This document shows, piece by piece, positions 30,991 to 39,695 of a DNA stretch of 44,604 bases (position 1 is its first letter; each line of letters starts with the position of its first letter). Position numbers and translations under genes: made by a program. The DNA is taken from the IMG/VR virus record IMGVR_UViG_3300033149_004711, positions 1 to 44,604 of that record, one strand, 5' to 3'. The notes beneath the pieces were generated by a model. That model was not told where the DNA came from, did not search any database, and saw only the letters and a list, made by a program, of their open reading frames with translations. The stretch is from a virus.

Positions 30991-31394
30991 TCTTCATCCT
31001 CCTTAAACAACCCAGTTGGGTTGAACCCTTCTAACTGCACCCCACGCAAACAAAGACGGTCTTGTGTGATGACGCCTGTGTCATCCGCAATCTTCTCTTT
31101 TGGTACTGGGTCAGGCGTCCACCCCACCACCCCTGCGGCGTCGACGTGGTAGACTTGTTGTGCGAGTGTGCCCGCAAGGAACGTGCTGTGCATCGTGATG
31201 GTGTTTGTGTCCCCAACCAGCGTCGCTGACAACGCGGGCTCTGCTGTGAGGGTGACGTCGTCGGTTGAGTCTTGTAGGTATTGCATACTCGCTGCGCCTT
31301 CGAGTGCCAACCCACGCAACGCCACCGCGGGGTCATGCACCTGTGCTTCGAGCTCTAACTCTTCTTGTGCCCAATCCATCATCCACTCTCCCAC
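30987..31394 (-). CDS. Tail-module structural protein of unknown function
   Basis: Encodes 135 residues. Acidic helical N-terminus, then a beta-rich region (ITMHSTFLAGTLAQQVYHVD) and a C-terminus ending FKEDEE. Overlaps the fibre gene by four bases. Probably a virion protein by position. Confidence 0.72.
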   Translation of the reverse strand: MGEWMMDWAQEELELEAQVHDPAVALRGLALEGAASMQYLQDSTDDVTLTAEPALSATLVGDTNTITMHSTFLAGTLAQQVYHVDAAGVVGWTPDPVPKEKIADDTGVITQDRLCLRGVQLEGFNPTGLFKEDEE

Positions 31395-31399
31395 TCACA

Positions 31400-31699
31400 T
31401 CACATCAGGAACACGAGCAAGTGACCCGAGTCGAGTGTGGGGACTTTCAACCCCGTACTCCAAAACCCCTTCGTGCCAAACCGAATGGTTTGGTTCTCGT
31501 TAGCGGTAGCGGGATCGAATTTGTATATTTGATCACCATTCGCTTGCTGTACCTCACACTCATCGTTGTCAGATGTGGGTTGTACCCACACGATTTGGTT
31601 AATCTTTAACTTCATCGTAGTTGTGCCATCCATCAACGTCTTTGCTGTAGCAGACGCTGTGTCGATGTACAACGGATTGCGTCCTAAATCATCAGCCAT
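31400..31699 (-). CDS. Small structural protein of unknown function
   Basis: Encodes 99 residues; GGAG lies nine bases before ATG 31699. Beta-rich (MKLKINQIVWVQPTSDNDEC), with DTASATAKTLMDG resembling head-decoration domains. It overlaps the glycosyltransferase stop by eight bases. Function unknown. Confidence 0.7.
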   Translation of the reverse strand: MADDLGRNPLYIDTASATAKTLMDGTTTMKLKINQIVWVQPTSDNDECEVQQANGDQIYKFDPATANENQTIRFGTKGFWSTGLKVPTLDSGHLLVFLM

Positions 31700-32564
31700 T
31701 CTTTTGGTCTCCAAACTTACGCATTTGAGCTTTGAGTACGTTCCACACCATCCGAGGGTCGCCGTAGCCCGACGCAACATACCTGCCTGTCGCGAGGTCG
31801 ATGGGGTCCGCCCACGAAATGCTTAGGGGTTGTTGGTGCGAAGGCCAAAGCATGTAGGTAGGCAACCCAAGCACCGTGCGAATGATGCCCAACCCGCTTG
31901 AGAACCCAATGTAGAAGTCGAGCAGTTTGTGCACCTCCACAGCCTCCCCAAACGTCGTCCGCCCCACAATGTTGTACACCCCTGAGTTGCACCCTTCGAG
32001 CCCACGAGTTAGGTCATCCCAACTGCCGCCCAGCAGGACGACTGCGAACCCCTCCGCCACAACCCGCTTGATCAAATCCACCCACTCATCATACCCCCAC
32101 GTCTTCCATGCTACAGCACCGCGGTAGCTTGCCGCACTCAGCCCAACCCTCGGTTTCGGGACGCCACGCAACAAGGCGAGTGCCCGTTCGTGCATTTGAG
32201 GCGTCGTGCGGAGTGCGTAGTGGTAGGAGGTGTGTAAATCGGGTAGGTATGTGTGGAGAGGTTTACCCCTTTCGAGGTGGTGGTTGGGTTGAAGCAAAAA
32301 TCGCCCAGCACCCCGCGCGACGACATCATTCCAAGAAGTGTAGGGGTTGAGTTGTTCGAAGGAGAGGATGTCACGATATTCAAAATCGCCGTAACCCCCA
32401 AACTCAAACTTGCTTCCAAGCAATCGAATGTAGTCCTCTGCGCGGTATGGCCACCCATCCGCAACCTCAATCATAATCCTGCTTTGAGGAGCGTTGATGA
32501 GCTTGCTGATGAGCCACGAAATATCGCCGATGCCTGACGGGACCCCGATTTTTATGGTGTGCAT
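31692..32564 (-). CDS. Glycosyltransferase family 9-like (heptosyltransferase-like)
   Basis: Encodes 290 residues; GGAGGCAACACC precedes ATG 32564. The N-terminal GVPSGIGDISWLISKL is the GT9 loop. FAVVLLGGSWDD in the C-terminal half, then FYIGFSSGLGIIRTVLG and PTYMLWPS, match the sugar-nucleotide-binding half of heptosyltransferases. It probably transfers a sugar to a virion protein or surface glycan. Clustered with a methyltransferase and a GT2 enzyme. Confidence 0.85.
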   Translation of the reverse strand: MHTIKIGVPSGIGDISWLISKLINAPQSRIMIEVADGWPYRAEDYIRLLGSKFEFGGYGDFEYRDILSFEQLNPYTSWNDVVARGAGRFLLQPNHHLERGKPLHTYLPDLHTSYHYALRTTPQMHERALALLRGVPKPRVGLSAASYRGAVAWKTWGYDEWVDLIKRVVAEGFAVVLLGGSWDDLTRGLEGCNSGVYNIVGRTTFGEAVEVHKLLDFYIGFSSGLGIIRTVLGLPTYMLWPSHQQPLSISWADPIDLATGRYVASGYGDPRMVWNVLKAQMRKFGDQKNG

Positions 32565-33025
32565 GGTGTTGCCTCCGTGTTGATTTGATAGTATTGAATC
32601 GTCATGTTGACGACGCGAAAGCCGTTGTGTGTTAGAAGCTTGTGGAGTGTGTGTGGAGTATACCCCCACTTGTGGAAGTCAAGTCCGTTGTTCTGCCCTC
32701 CATACAACACCCGCATCGCTGTGTGGCGGTCACGATCCCAATTCACGAACGCCCATTCGAGGTTGGGGACTGTCAGCAGCAGCCTACCACCCTCGCGCAG
32801 CAAGCACGACCACCACCACACCGCTCGCTTCGCCTCGTCGTGGGTCAGGTGCTCAAGCACATGGCTTGCGTAGAGTGTGTCGACTGAGTGTTCACGGAAC
32901 GGCATCGCACGCATGTCTGCGACAACGTCCGGTCCCACCTCAATCCTTCGATCAACGGCGAAGTACGCAGCGTTGTGGAAGGGCATCCGACACTCACCCG
33001 CTCCTATGTCGACGATAACACGCAT
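32552..33025 (-). CDS. SAM-dependent methyltransferase (type 11)
   Basis: Encodes 157 residues. VIVDIGAGECRMPF is motif I (short glycine loop), DVVADMRAMPF the acidic loop, SVDTLYASHVLEHL the post-motif, and LREGGRLLLTVPN motif IV. Small class I enzymes of this kind methylate sugars or small molecules. Sitting between two glycosyltransferases, it likely caps or methylates the same glycan. Confidence 0.88.
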   Translation of the reverse strand: MRVIVDIGAGECRMPFHNAAYFAVDRRIEVGPDVVADMRAMPFREHSVDTLYASHVLEHLTHDEAKRAVWWWSCLLREGGRLLLTVPNLEWAFVNWDRDRHTAMRVLYGGQNNGLDFHKWGYTPHTLHKLLTHNGFRVVNMTIQYYQINTEATPCTP

Positions 33026-33908
33026 ACTCTAATGGTAACCACACAAACGACGGTTTTGGTGTTGCTTCAATGCGAGCAGCCGCCTTACGACCACGTTCCT
33101 CAAACGTCTCCCCCACCCCATGGGGGCGCTTCGTCCAGTTTGCGGCACACTCCGCGTAGACAGGGTTGTGTACATGCTCCCCAAAACTTGAACCACCACC
33201 ATAATGGAAGACTGGAGGGGTTGGCACTTGCACACACCAACACTCGGTGCTATTCCACACCCAATCACCAAAATCCTCGTCGGGTTGGTAGATGTCCTCA
33301 AAGAACCCTCCCATCTCAACCCACAACTCGCGCTTTAGCGCAAAAGCAGAGCCAGAGCTGTGCCCACGAAAACGCGGACTCGCCACACACCCCCACTTCG
33401 ACTCGTAATCCATCCCCACATGCACCCCCTTCTGCCAGTCGCGGTGGGTGTAGAACTCCTCGCGCGAGGTGAGTATGCCATGACGCATGAGGTCCTCCGC
33501 AAAAATGACTGACCACCCAACCATCCCAAGCGGGAGGTGTGCGTTTGCTTCGGTGAAGTACACCATATACTCCCACCACCCGGGAGAGACGATTTGATCG
33601 TCCGAGAGGAGGGCAACCCACTCACCAAGACAGCAACGAACGCCGAGGTTGTAGTTGCCGGACACACCCAACCACCTCCCAGCCTTCACATACTCAACCC
33701 CACAACGTTTACACACACGCGCGAGCTCCACCACGGCGTCGGGGTTCTCGTGGCGCGGTCCGTCGTCGCAGACGACGATTCGGCGGGGGGAGATGGGGTC
33801 GGAAAGGATGCTTTCGAGCAACCTCCCGACCCTCACCGCGGCGGTTGCTGGGGTGTTGGGACGCTCAGCACCGCTGTAACACATTATAGCAAGCTCGGTC
33901 AATGCCAC
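32994..33908 (-). CDS. Glycosyltransferase family 2
   Basis: Encodes 304 residues from GTG 33908; ATG 33884 is an alternative. RRIVVCDDGP, WVALLSDDQIV (DxD-like) and QPDEDFGDWVWN, with the catalytic ED, are GT-A family 2 landmarks. Predicted to transfer a sugar from a nucleotide donor. Overlaps the methyltransferase by 32 bases. Confidence 0.88.
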   Translation of the reverse strand: MALTELAIMCYSGAERPNTPATAAVRVGRLLESILSDPISPRRIVVCDDGPRHENPDAVVELARVCKRCGVEYVKAGRWLGVSGNYNLGVRCCLGEWVALLSDDQIVSPGWWEYMVYFTEANAHLPLGMVGWSVIFAEDLMRHGILTSREEFYTHRDWQKGVHVGMDYESKWGCVASPRFRGHSSGSAFALKRELWVEMGGFFEDIYQPDEDFGDWVWNSTECWCVQVPTPPVFHYGGGSSFGEHVHNPVYAECAANWTKRPHGVGETFEERGRKAAARIEATPKPSFVWLPLEYACYRRHRSG

Positions 33909-34183
33909 GCTTTTCGCCCCACTGCGAGATCGAAACAAAACCGATTGCCCTGCACGCTGGGACCCCTCAACCGCACCCCTGCACGCAACGCCCACGACAT
34001 CCACCGACACACGACTCGCTCAGTATCAAAGTCGTAACGCCACGCACGGATTGGGATTGTGAGGGGGATCACCACAACCAACGCGAAGCGGGTAAAACGC
34101 CGCGCTGGACCCGCAGGGCGTCGGTAGTTGAGTCCCCAACGCAAGCAAGATCCCTCATCGTGTCGATGTACCAACCACATCAC
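33899..34183 (-). CDS. Small arginine-rich membrane-like protein
   Basis: Encodes up to 94 residues (GTG 34183 or ATG 34180, overlapping the previous stop). One hydrophobic stretch (FTRFALVVVIPLTIPIRAW) is flanked by arginines. Very basic composition lowers confidence that it is translated, but the start overlap, GGGAG site and lack of any other gene in this gap support it. Confidence 0.5.
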   Translation of the reverse strand: MMWLVHRHDEGSCLRWGLNYRRPAGPARRFTRFALVVVIPLTIPIRAWRYDFDTERVVCRWMSWALRAGVRLRGPSVQGNRFCFDLAVGRKAWH

Positions 34184-34410
34184 ACCGCACTCCCTGCACT
34201 GTCTTGCGTCGCAACGGTGGGCTTATTCGTACCATACCGCAACCCACCGCTCGTGTCAGGCCAGTAGTAGTAGGTAGTGCCGTTCACATCGAGCGCAAGG
34301 CAACTGAAGTAGGTGTCGTGGGACTCAACGTGGAGAATCCCCACACCGGGATGATTCTCCGACCCTACACTACACACAACATCAACATCTGTTTTAGTTA
34401 ATCTCGACAT
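34180..34410 (-). CDS. Small virion-module protein
   Basis: Encodes 76 residues; GGAGG precedes ATG 34410. Beta-rich (TYFSCLALDVNGTTYYYWPD). First gene after the capsid-palindrome interval. No family recognised. Confidence 0.72.
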   Translation of the reverse strand: MSRLTKTDVDVVCSVGSENHPGVGILHVESHDTYFSCLALDVNGTTYYYWPDTSGGLRYGTNKPTVATQDSAGSAV

Positions 34411-34429
34411 TCAAACCTCCAAACCCGAA

Positions 34430-34489
34430 GGGTGTGAGGGGCGCGTGTGCGCCCCGAATTTCATTCAATGAAATCCAGCCCTCACGCCC
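34430..34489. other. Nested inverted repeats around capsid stop and palindrome copy 5
   Basis: GGGTGTGAGGG (34430-34440) pairs with CCCTCACGCCC (34479-34489): 11 bp with one G-T. The loop contains GGGGCGC-GTGT-GCGCCCC (34438-34455) and palindrome copy 5. The outer and inner stems share bases and exclude each other. The capsid stop (34482-34484) is in the outer stem. No U-tract, so attenuation, mRNA 3' protection or partial termination is more likely than a classical terminator. Confidence 0.6.
34458..34474. promoter_or_regulatory. 17-bp palindrome copy 5
   Basis: ATTTCA-TTCAA-TGAAAT in the 71-bp gap after the major capsid gene, 47 bp before the next start on the minus strand. Confidence 0.85.
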
Positions 34490-35387
34490 CGCTCGTACCC
34501 CAAACGCCTCTCCACTCGCCAAAGCCTGTTACCAACCGCTGGTAAGCCTTGAACTTAGCATCACCAGTGTCGAAGTCGTCTGAGTTCTCAAGCCGTAGGC
34601 GCTCGCGCCAGAAGTAGTTCAAATCGTGCACTCCTTGCCGTGTGAGGACAAAGAACGCGTCGGTGTCCGTCAGGTAATGGCAGATCATGTACTGCAACCC
34701 CTCATCCTTCAACGGGTTGATCTCGTTGTTGGCGGTGTAGGGTTTGTACTCTGACTGTAACACCTCTTTCGCCACCCACTTGTTGGATGGGTGGATTAGC
34801 ACCAACGACGGGACGAGCCCCCCGATAACCATATTGCTATCATCCGGGGTCATCTCCATGTTGTTGAGTGCTGACTGCATCGCAGTCACCGACAAATCCA
34901 TGTCGGTGCTGGGTCTGTTCGCGTACGTCCCCCCACGCAAGAGGGTGTGCGCGGTGTGGCAAAGCGCAAGTCCATCAAAGCCAGTATAGACCGAACCGCT
35001 AAACGCATCGTTCAACACCCCCCACGCTTGCACTTCCTGCCGGTAGCGCGCTGCGCGTGCAAGGGCTTGACTCATACGCCTCGCAGGTCCGTAAAGGTCA
35101 TCGGCGTACATCTCATGCGTTACTCTAAACCCCAACGCGAATGGGACCATGGTGTAACGCACCTTATCGCCGATTTTTGGTGCGTCGTAGGTGATACCCT
35201 TACCTTCGGGCTTTTCTGGCATTGTGCCTAAACCACTAACTTTCACATCTTCCTCGTACGCCCGAGTGCTGTCCATCACGTTGAACACACGCGGGTATTC
35301 GAGTGGCACCAGCTCAAACTCTTGAAAAAACACCTTCCTCAACCCCGGTGCTAAGAGGTCGGAGAAAGCTCCTGTCCGCATAACCAT
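34482..35387 (-). CDS. Major capsid protein (Mu gpT-like, HK97 fold)
   Basis: Encodes 301 residues; GAGGTGACGTAA precedes ATG 35387. LPxP-type elements of Mu-like head proteins are visible: FRVTHEMYADDLYG, ARAARYRQEVQAWGVLNDAF and GFDGLALCHTAH, then the C-terminal VTGFGEWRGVWG. No prohead protease gene was recognised. Structural lattice protein of the head. Confidence 0.88.
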   Translation of the reverse strand: MVMRTGAFSDLLAPGLRKVFFQEFELVPLEYPRVFNVMDSTRAYEEDVKVSGLGTMPEKPEGKGITYDAPKIGDKVRYTMVPFALGFRVTHEMYADDLYGPARRMSQALARAARYRQEVQAWGVLNDAFSGSVYTGFDGLALCHTAHTLLRGGTYANRPSTDMDLSVTAMQSALNNMEMTPDDSNMVIGGLVPSLVLIHPSNKWVAKEVLQSEYKPYTANNEINPLKDEGLQYMICHYLTDTDAFFVLTRQGVHDLNYFWRERLRLENSDDFDTGDAKFKAYQRLVTGFGEWRGVWGTSGA

Positions 35388-35425
35388 TTACGTCACCTCA
35401 ACTCTTCGTTCCACTCCAAACCGCA

Positions 35426-35923
35426 TCAGCTTGTGGTTTGTAGCTGACAATACTTCTGCTCAAACTGGAACAACACTCTCCCATACTTATCACCCTCGCT
35501 ATCCAGCCTGCTCAACGCGAGTATGATCACGCGGTGGTTGGACGTATCCTCAACATCCACATACACCTTACTATTCGTGGTATCGCGATACACCCCATAG
35601 CTGTTTCCAACGAGGGTTTTAGCCGTAACAGCGCTTGCTCCAGTGCTGTGGTACACATTCGCCCTGAAAACGGTGTCGTGGTTAGGGATGTAAACCCCAA
35701 CCTCATGTGTGCCGTCAGAGGCGTCGTTGTGCGCGTCGTCTGCCGCCACACCCAAAATCGCGGATGGGTCATCACCACACTCCGTCACATACCCACTGCT
35801 TAGGTACACCAACTCCCCCGCTTTGAATGTCTGCGACGCAGCTTCTGGGAAAGTTAGAACCTGTGGGCTGTTGCCGGAGATGGTGTGATCAACCATAATA
35901 GATTGTTGTGCAATTGTTGCCAT
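35426..35923 (-). CDS. Capsid decoration / head stabilising protein
   Basis: Encodes 165 residues; GGAGG lies six bases before ATG 35923. All-beta, with FKAGELVYLSSGYVTE and AILGVAADDAHND, resembling head-decoration proteins encoded just upstream of capsid genes. The position directly before the capsid gene supports this. Confidence 0.75.
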   Translation of the reverse strand: MATIAQQSIMVDHTISGNSPQVLTFPEAASQTFKAGELVYLSSGYVTECGDDPSAILGVAADDAHNDASDGTHEVGVYIPNHDTVFRANVYHSTGASAVTAKTLVGNSYGVYRDTTNSKVYVDVEDTSNHRVIILALSRLDSEGDKYGRVLFQFEQKYCQLQTTS

Positions 35924-35942
35924 TAGCAACCTCCATCACTCA

Positions 35943-36356
35943 TCACTTACTTTCATCGTCCACAATAAGATCGCGGACGTCTACTCCACGACCTCTCACC
36001 TCTCTCTCAACCGCCTTGACCACTTCTTTGAAGGGTCGTTTTGCTTCGCGGTGAACTGCGAGGTTGCGCTCCCTAAACGCTTCCTCAATCGCCTGTGCCC
36101 TCTCCTCCGGCATCTCACACAACACAAGGTCGCCCACCCTGATTGTTGTGTCGACTTGCTTGCCCACCTCCGTAACGCGCAATTTCGACCGCTCCTTCCG
36201 GTCCACAACCTTAAACCCCTTTGCGCGCTGTCGTGTGAGTTGTGTGGGGTGTGCAGTACTCACCCACCGGAATCTAACTCCGGGGTAGTGCTCCTTACCC
36301 CTAACCTCCGTTGGATCGAACCCAAGCTTGTGTATGTCAATTTTCGGGTCTGGCAT
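35943..36356 (-). CDS. Head-module protein of unknown function
   Basis: Encodes 137 residues. GFDPTEVRGKEHYPGVRFRW near the start, then VRVGDLVLCEMPEERAQ-like beta/helix regions and a basic helical C-terminus. Between scaffold and decoration genes, so probably a minor head protein or assembly factor. Confidence 0.75.
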   Translation of the reverse strand: MPDPKIDIHKLGFDPTEVRGKEHYPGVRFRWVSTAHPTQLTRQRAKGFKVVDRKERSKLRVTEVGKQVDTTIRVGDLVLCEMPEERAQAIEEAFRERNLAVHREAKRPFKEVVKAVEREVRGRGVDVRDLIVDDESK

Positions 36357-36373
36357 CTCTCTTCACCTCCTCA

Positions 36374-37123
36374 CTACTCCTTCTTTCCCGTTGCAACCCT
36401 ACCCTCCACCGCCTCGGCTTTCGCCCACTCTGCATACTCATCCTCACTCATCCCAAACACCTGTGCATACCGCTTTTGATCCTCCGTCAACTCCACCTTC
36501 TTCGGTGGCGGTGGTGCTGGAGGTGAAGGTGGGATGTCCTGCACTCCAGCCTTTTTTCGTGCCTCTTCGAGTATCCGATCTGCCTCTCTCACCCTCGCTA
36601 CATCGAAAACCGTCTTCAGCACCCCCGGTTGGGATTTTGCTTGCGGCGGCATGTTTGCAAGAATCTTCTTAACCTCCTCCTCATACTTCTCGAACTCTGG
36701 GAAGTTTGTCGAATCCCGCCGCGCTAACTCCATCTGCACCTGCAAGTTGTGCTCGATTTGCGTCTCCACCAACGGCTGAATGCGTTTGTCGAACAACGTC
36801 GAAATCACCTTCGTGGGGGCTTTCTCCAACTCTTCACGCAACTTCTCATCATCTAAGTCATCATCCCCATCCGACTTCGTCCCACCAGCTCCCGCTGTGG
36901 TCGTTGATGGCGTTGGGGGTTGGTGGTGCTTCTGCAACTGATCGATGTACTCCTGCGTCGTCTGCAACTGACTTTGTAGCTCCTGCACCTTCTTCTCATA
37001 CTCCGCCGCACTCATCACAACTTCCTTCAAATCCTTGCCGCGTAGCGGCTCAGGCACATCCTCACCCTCCAGCGTCACCCTAAGCTCCTTACCTTCCTCA
37101 TCCACAAAAAACTTATCACCCAT
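36374..37123 (-). CDS. Capsid scaffolding protein
   Basis: Encodes 249 residues; GGAGGATTAA precedes ATG 37123. Highly charged and helical: a coiled coil at residues 35-70 (SAAEYEKKVQELQSQLQ), an acidic low-complexity stretch DGDDDLDDEK, a proline run PPSPPAPPPP, and a basic C-terminal helix. Composition and position between portal and capsid are characteristic of scaffold proteins. Confidence 0.82.
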   Translation of the reverse strand: MGDKFFVDEEGKELRVTLEGEDVPEPLRGKDLKEVVMSAAEYEKKVQELQSQLQTTQEYIDQLQKHHQPPTPSTTTAGAGGTKSDGDDDLDDEKLREELEKAPTKVISTLFDKRIQPLVETQIEHNLQVQMELARRDSTNFPEFEKYEEEVKKILANMPPQAKSQPGVLKTVFDVARVREADRILEEARKKAGVQDIPPSPPAPPPPKKVELTEDQKRYAQVFGMSEDEYAEWAKAEAVEGRVATGKKE

Positions 37124-37139
37124 TTAATCCTCCACGGTT

Positions 37140-37376
37140 CTAAACCTCTAACTGTTCGTTTAAAATATCCTGCGGTATACGAAGCGCACGCTCAAACGCG
37201 TCCCGCATCCCCATCAGATAGTCGAAATCGCGTTGTGCAACACCACGCTTCATCGCCTGCCGTTCCACCTGCTCAATCATCTCCCCCAGACGTGCTTTAT
37301 ACACCCTCCATCCACGGCTGCTGCGCAACACGTCCAGGTCCTCCCGCAGCTGTGCCAGCTCCACCGACTCCGCCAC
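37140..37376 (-). CDS. Small helical protein following the portal gene
   Basis: Encodes 78 residues from GTG 37376, overlapping the portal C-terminus by 80 bases. Mostly helical (QLREDLDVLRSSRGWRVYKA). Similar small helical proteins follow portal genes in many phages. Function unknown. Confidence 0.72.
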   Translation of the reverse strand: MAESVELAQLREDLDVLRSSRGWRVYKARLGEMIEQVERQAMKRGVAQRDFDYLMGMRDAFERALRIPQDILNEQLEV

Positions 37377-39171
37377 CTACACCACCTCCTTGCTCACCAG
37401 TGGGTGTTTGTGTTCGTACTGCTTGTGTCATCAACTCCATCGCGAAGATTGCGTCGAGGTCAGGCAAAAACCTCTCCGCGTCCTTCATGTCAAACGCTTT
37501 TAGCGTACGACGCATTAGCTCACTCGCGCCCTTCGCTGCCTCCTCCGCGAACTCCCTCACCGCCGCCGGAACTTGTGGGCTTGTAGCCAACTCCAACCCC
37601 TCAACCATGCGGGTGTAGAAAGTGGTGATGAGGCCGAATAGGGATACAAGGGATTGTTGTTCGATTGGACGGCTGTGTGCGGTACTCGCAGCTGTCACCT
37701 CAAGCGTGACCTTATCACGCATCATCCCAGCAGGGAAGCGTAACAACTGCTTCATCCAATACTTCCCTTCCTCACCCAACACCTCATAATCAGCACCCTT
37801 CGGCTTGAACTGTGCGTAGAGCTGCAATACCTGCATCCCCACCTTCCGCATCACATACCGCATCTCCCTCAACGTCGTGTCAAACCTCCTCCCGCTCTCT
37901 TGCAACAGCGCAAGGGTTGAGGTTGCCGTCGCGGCATAGCTCACAATCGGCGACTCGCGCCCAAGGTTGTAGTCGGAGACACCCACACGCCTCTCAGCCA
38001 TATCCCGCATCATTGCTATCAGGTTGAACGAAGATGGGTATACCTCACCAAACCGCATCCCGATCACGTCACGCTCCGGATCATCGAGCTCGATCACCTT
38101 CATTGGATAAATGCGCGTGCCTTGCTTCACACCACACCCCTTCCTCACCTTCAACAACAGCGTGTTTGCTGACGTTGCGTTGTCGATCGTTTGGTTGAGC
38201 AGGGTTGTCATGGCGTCCTGCAACGGCTCAAGCATGTGCATCACTCCAACACCCGCGAGTGAGTGTTCGCGCGGGAAGTAAGTGCCGAGGTGGAGCGTGC
38301 GCTCCCCATGCTCATACCTATTCCCATCAACCCGTAGCAACGCTGGTGCGTCCTTACTCACCACAACCACAAGCTCCTCCGTCACACCATCCCCATCGAT
38401 GTCGAACCCGCACTGGATGATGTAAAGCTCATAATGTTCGGGTGTGATTGGTTGACGCTGTTGCGTCTCCGCCCGATGTTGTTCGATTTCGGAGTAGTAG
38501 GCTTTCGCCGTGCTCTTCACCCTCTCCACATCATGCAGATACCCACACGCTTCCCACCGCTTCAACTCCTCCCATCCCATCCTCACCCTATACCCACACC
38601 ACAACGGGTCTTCGATGACGCGTGGGAGACCGCGGTAGTAGAGGTCAGTCCACGGGATCGGTTCGATCGCGGGTCCGTCATACACAACCCGCTCCCTCAC
38701 TCCCCCACCTTCCTGCGGGTAACGCTTGCGCACTGTTCGCCATGGTAGGTTGAATGCCCCCAGCCCAACCTTAATCGTCTCCATCACCCAGTGGCGCATC
38801 ACCGCATACAACCCCAACCTCTCCTCCTGCACCCACTCTAAGAAGCGTTGCACGTTCTCTGCGAGTTCAACCCACTCCGCGCTCCTTGCCCGCACGCTCC
38901 AAAACGGCTCAACGCCCCACAACGTATTCATAAGGCGGGAGTAGATTGCGTCGACCATAATCCCCGCCAGCGGTGCGACTAAGTTGGAAGCTTTGTACCA
39001 TGGAAAGGTTTTGATTTTGCGTTCCGGCTCTGCATCATACATCCGTTCGTACTTCAACGCCTTCTCATCCCGGTCCGCGAACTCAAACTCCGCCAACGTC
39101 AGCTCATCCACAAGCCAACGAAGCAACCGCTTCTCAACCTCTTCACTCAGCTTTAGGGGTGGTATCGCCAT
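37297..39171 (-). CDS. Portal protein
   Basis: Encodes 624 residues from ATG 39171 (AGGAGGAAGGGT upstream). PWYKASNLVAPLAGIMVDAI, EPIPWTDLY, a central beta/helix core and a long helical C-terminus match podovirus-type portals. It ends in a glycine-rich tail (GGGVGGGVGGAGTAAGG). The dodecameric ring is the DNA gate of the head. Confidence 0.86.
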   Translation of the reverse strand: MAIPPLKLSEEVEKRLLRWLVDELTLAEFEFADRDEKALKYERMYDAEPERKIKTFPWYKASNLVAPLAGIMVDAIYSRLMNTLWGVEPFWSVRARSAEWVELAENVQRFLEWVQEERLGLYAVMRHWVMETIKVGLGAFNLPWRTVRKRYPQEGGGVRERVVYDGPAIEPIPWTDLYYRGLPRVIEDPLWCGYRVRMGWEELKRWEACGYLHDVERVKSTAKAYYSEIEQHRAETQQRQPITPEHYELYIIQCGFDIDGDGVTEELVVVVSKDAPALLRVDGNRYEHGERTLHLGTYFPREHSLAGVGVMHMLEPLQDAMTTLLNQTIDNATSANTLLLKVRKGCGVKQGTRIYPMKVIELDDPERDVIGMRFGEVYPSSFNLIAMMRDMAERRVGVSDYNLGRESPIVSYAATATSTLALLQESGRRFDTTLREMRYVMRKVGMQVLQLYAQFKPKGADYEVLGEEGKYWMKQLLRFPAGMMRDKVTLEVTAASTAHSRPIEQQSLVSLFGLITTFYTRMVEGLELATSPQVPAAVREFAEEAAKGASELMRRTLKAFDMKDAERFLPDLDAIFAMELMTQAVRTQTPTGEQGGGVGGGVGGAGTAAGGPGRVAQQPWMEGV

Positions 39172-39313
39172 ACCCTTCCTCCTCAAGCACGATGCGTTCA
39201 GCTTCGTGCATCCGCTCCTCGATTTGGCGGAACAACCGCCTAATCTCCACAAACTTAAGCATCAACCGTTCATACAACCGATTGATTTCGGTGGGTTTGT
39301 GCATCTCACTCAT
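39143..39313 (-). CDS. 56-residue charged coiled-coil protein upstream of portal
   Basis: ATG 39313 gives MSEMHKPTEINRLYERLMLK followed by FVEIRRLFRQIEERMHEAER and ending TTPKAE. Continuous helix with charged heptads. Starts eight bases inside the previous gene and overlaps the portal start by 29. Too short for many gene finders but has the same coupled-overlap style as its neighbours. Function unknown. Confidence 0.7.
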   Translation of the reverse strand: MSEMHKPTEINRLYERLMLKFVEIRRLFRQIEERMHEAERIVLEEEGYGDTTPKAE

Positions 39314-39491
39314 CCCTAATCATCGGTTCGGCGATGCTAAACAACTCTTCAAGCAACGCCCCCATGCACTCAACGAATTCGTCGAGGGAGATTTTGCCAT
39401 CATCAGCCCGTGCCTCAGTCATCCCTTTAGCAAACGCAACGATCGCCTTAATCGACGGGATGATTATTGGTACGTAATCCTTAAAAGCCAT
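39306..39491 (-). CDS. Small protein with a hydrophobic N-terminal helix
   Basis: Encodes 61 residues; AAAGGAGGTATAGAGG precedes ATG 39491. YVPIIIPSIKAIVAFAKGM may insert into or lie on a membrane. The region DDGKISLDEFVE looks partly like an EF-hand loop but lacks the first acidic ligand. Unknown function between terminase and portal genes. Confidence 0.72.
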   Translation of the reverse strand: MAFKDYVPIIIPSIKAIVAFAKGMTEARADDGKISLDEFVECMGALLEELFSIAEPMIRDE

Positions 39492-39506
39492 CCTCTATAC
39501 CTCCTT

Positions 39507-39695
39507 TCACTTACCTCTCCTCACCCCTTTCGCACCCCCACGTTTGTGTGAGCCGCGTGTGGGTCGCCACCCGTGGTCCACCGCACGTAGCAGACGCGCC
39601 TGCCGTTCTGCTTTTGCTTTGGTTGTGCTCTTTGCCTTGACGCCGTGAGGCGTCCGAACTTGGTAGCCGTTAACTTTACGAATTGTGACTGGCAT
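39507..39695 (-). CDS. Small very basic phage protein
   Basis: Encodes 62 residues from MPVTIRKVNGYQVRTPHGVK. Basic C-terminus (RGSHKRGGAKGVRRGK). Short basic proteins with the KVxGYxVRTPxGxKAK start lie downstream of terminase genes in several phages, as I recall; the function is not known. Confidence 0.78.
   Translation of the reverse strand: MPVTIRKVNGYQVRTPHGVKAKSTTKAKAERQARLLRAVDHGWRPTRGSHKRGGAKGVRRGK

Noticed and set aside
33899-34183. Dismissing this frame as a pure shadow
   Set aside because: I kept it at low confidence. It fills an otherwise empty gap, overlaps the previous stop and has a plausible ribosome binding site, but its arginine-rich composition remains suspicious.
39306-39491. 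EF-hand calcium-binding protein
   Set aside because: The loop-like DDGKISLDEF lacks the first acidic ligand and there is only one loop.
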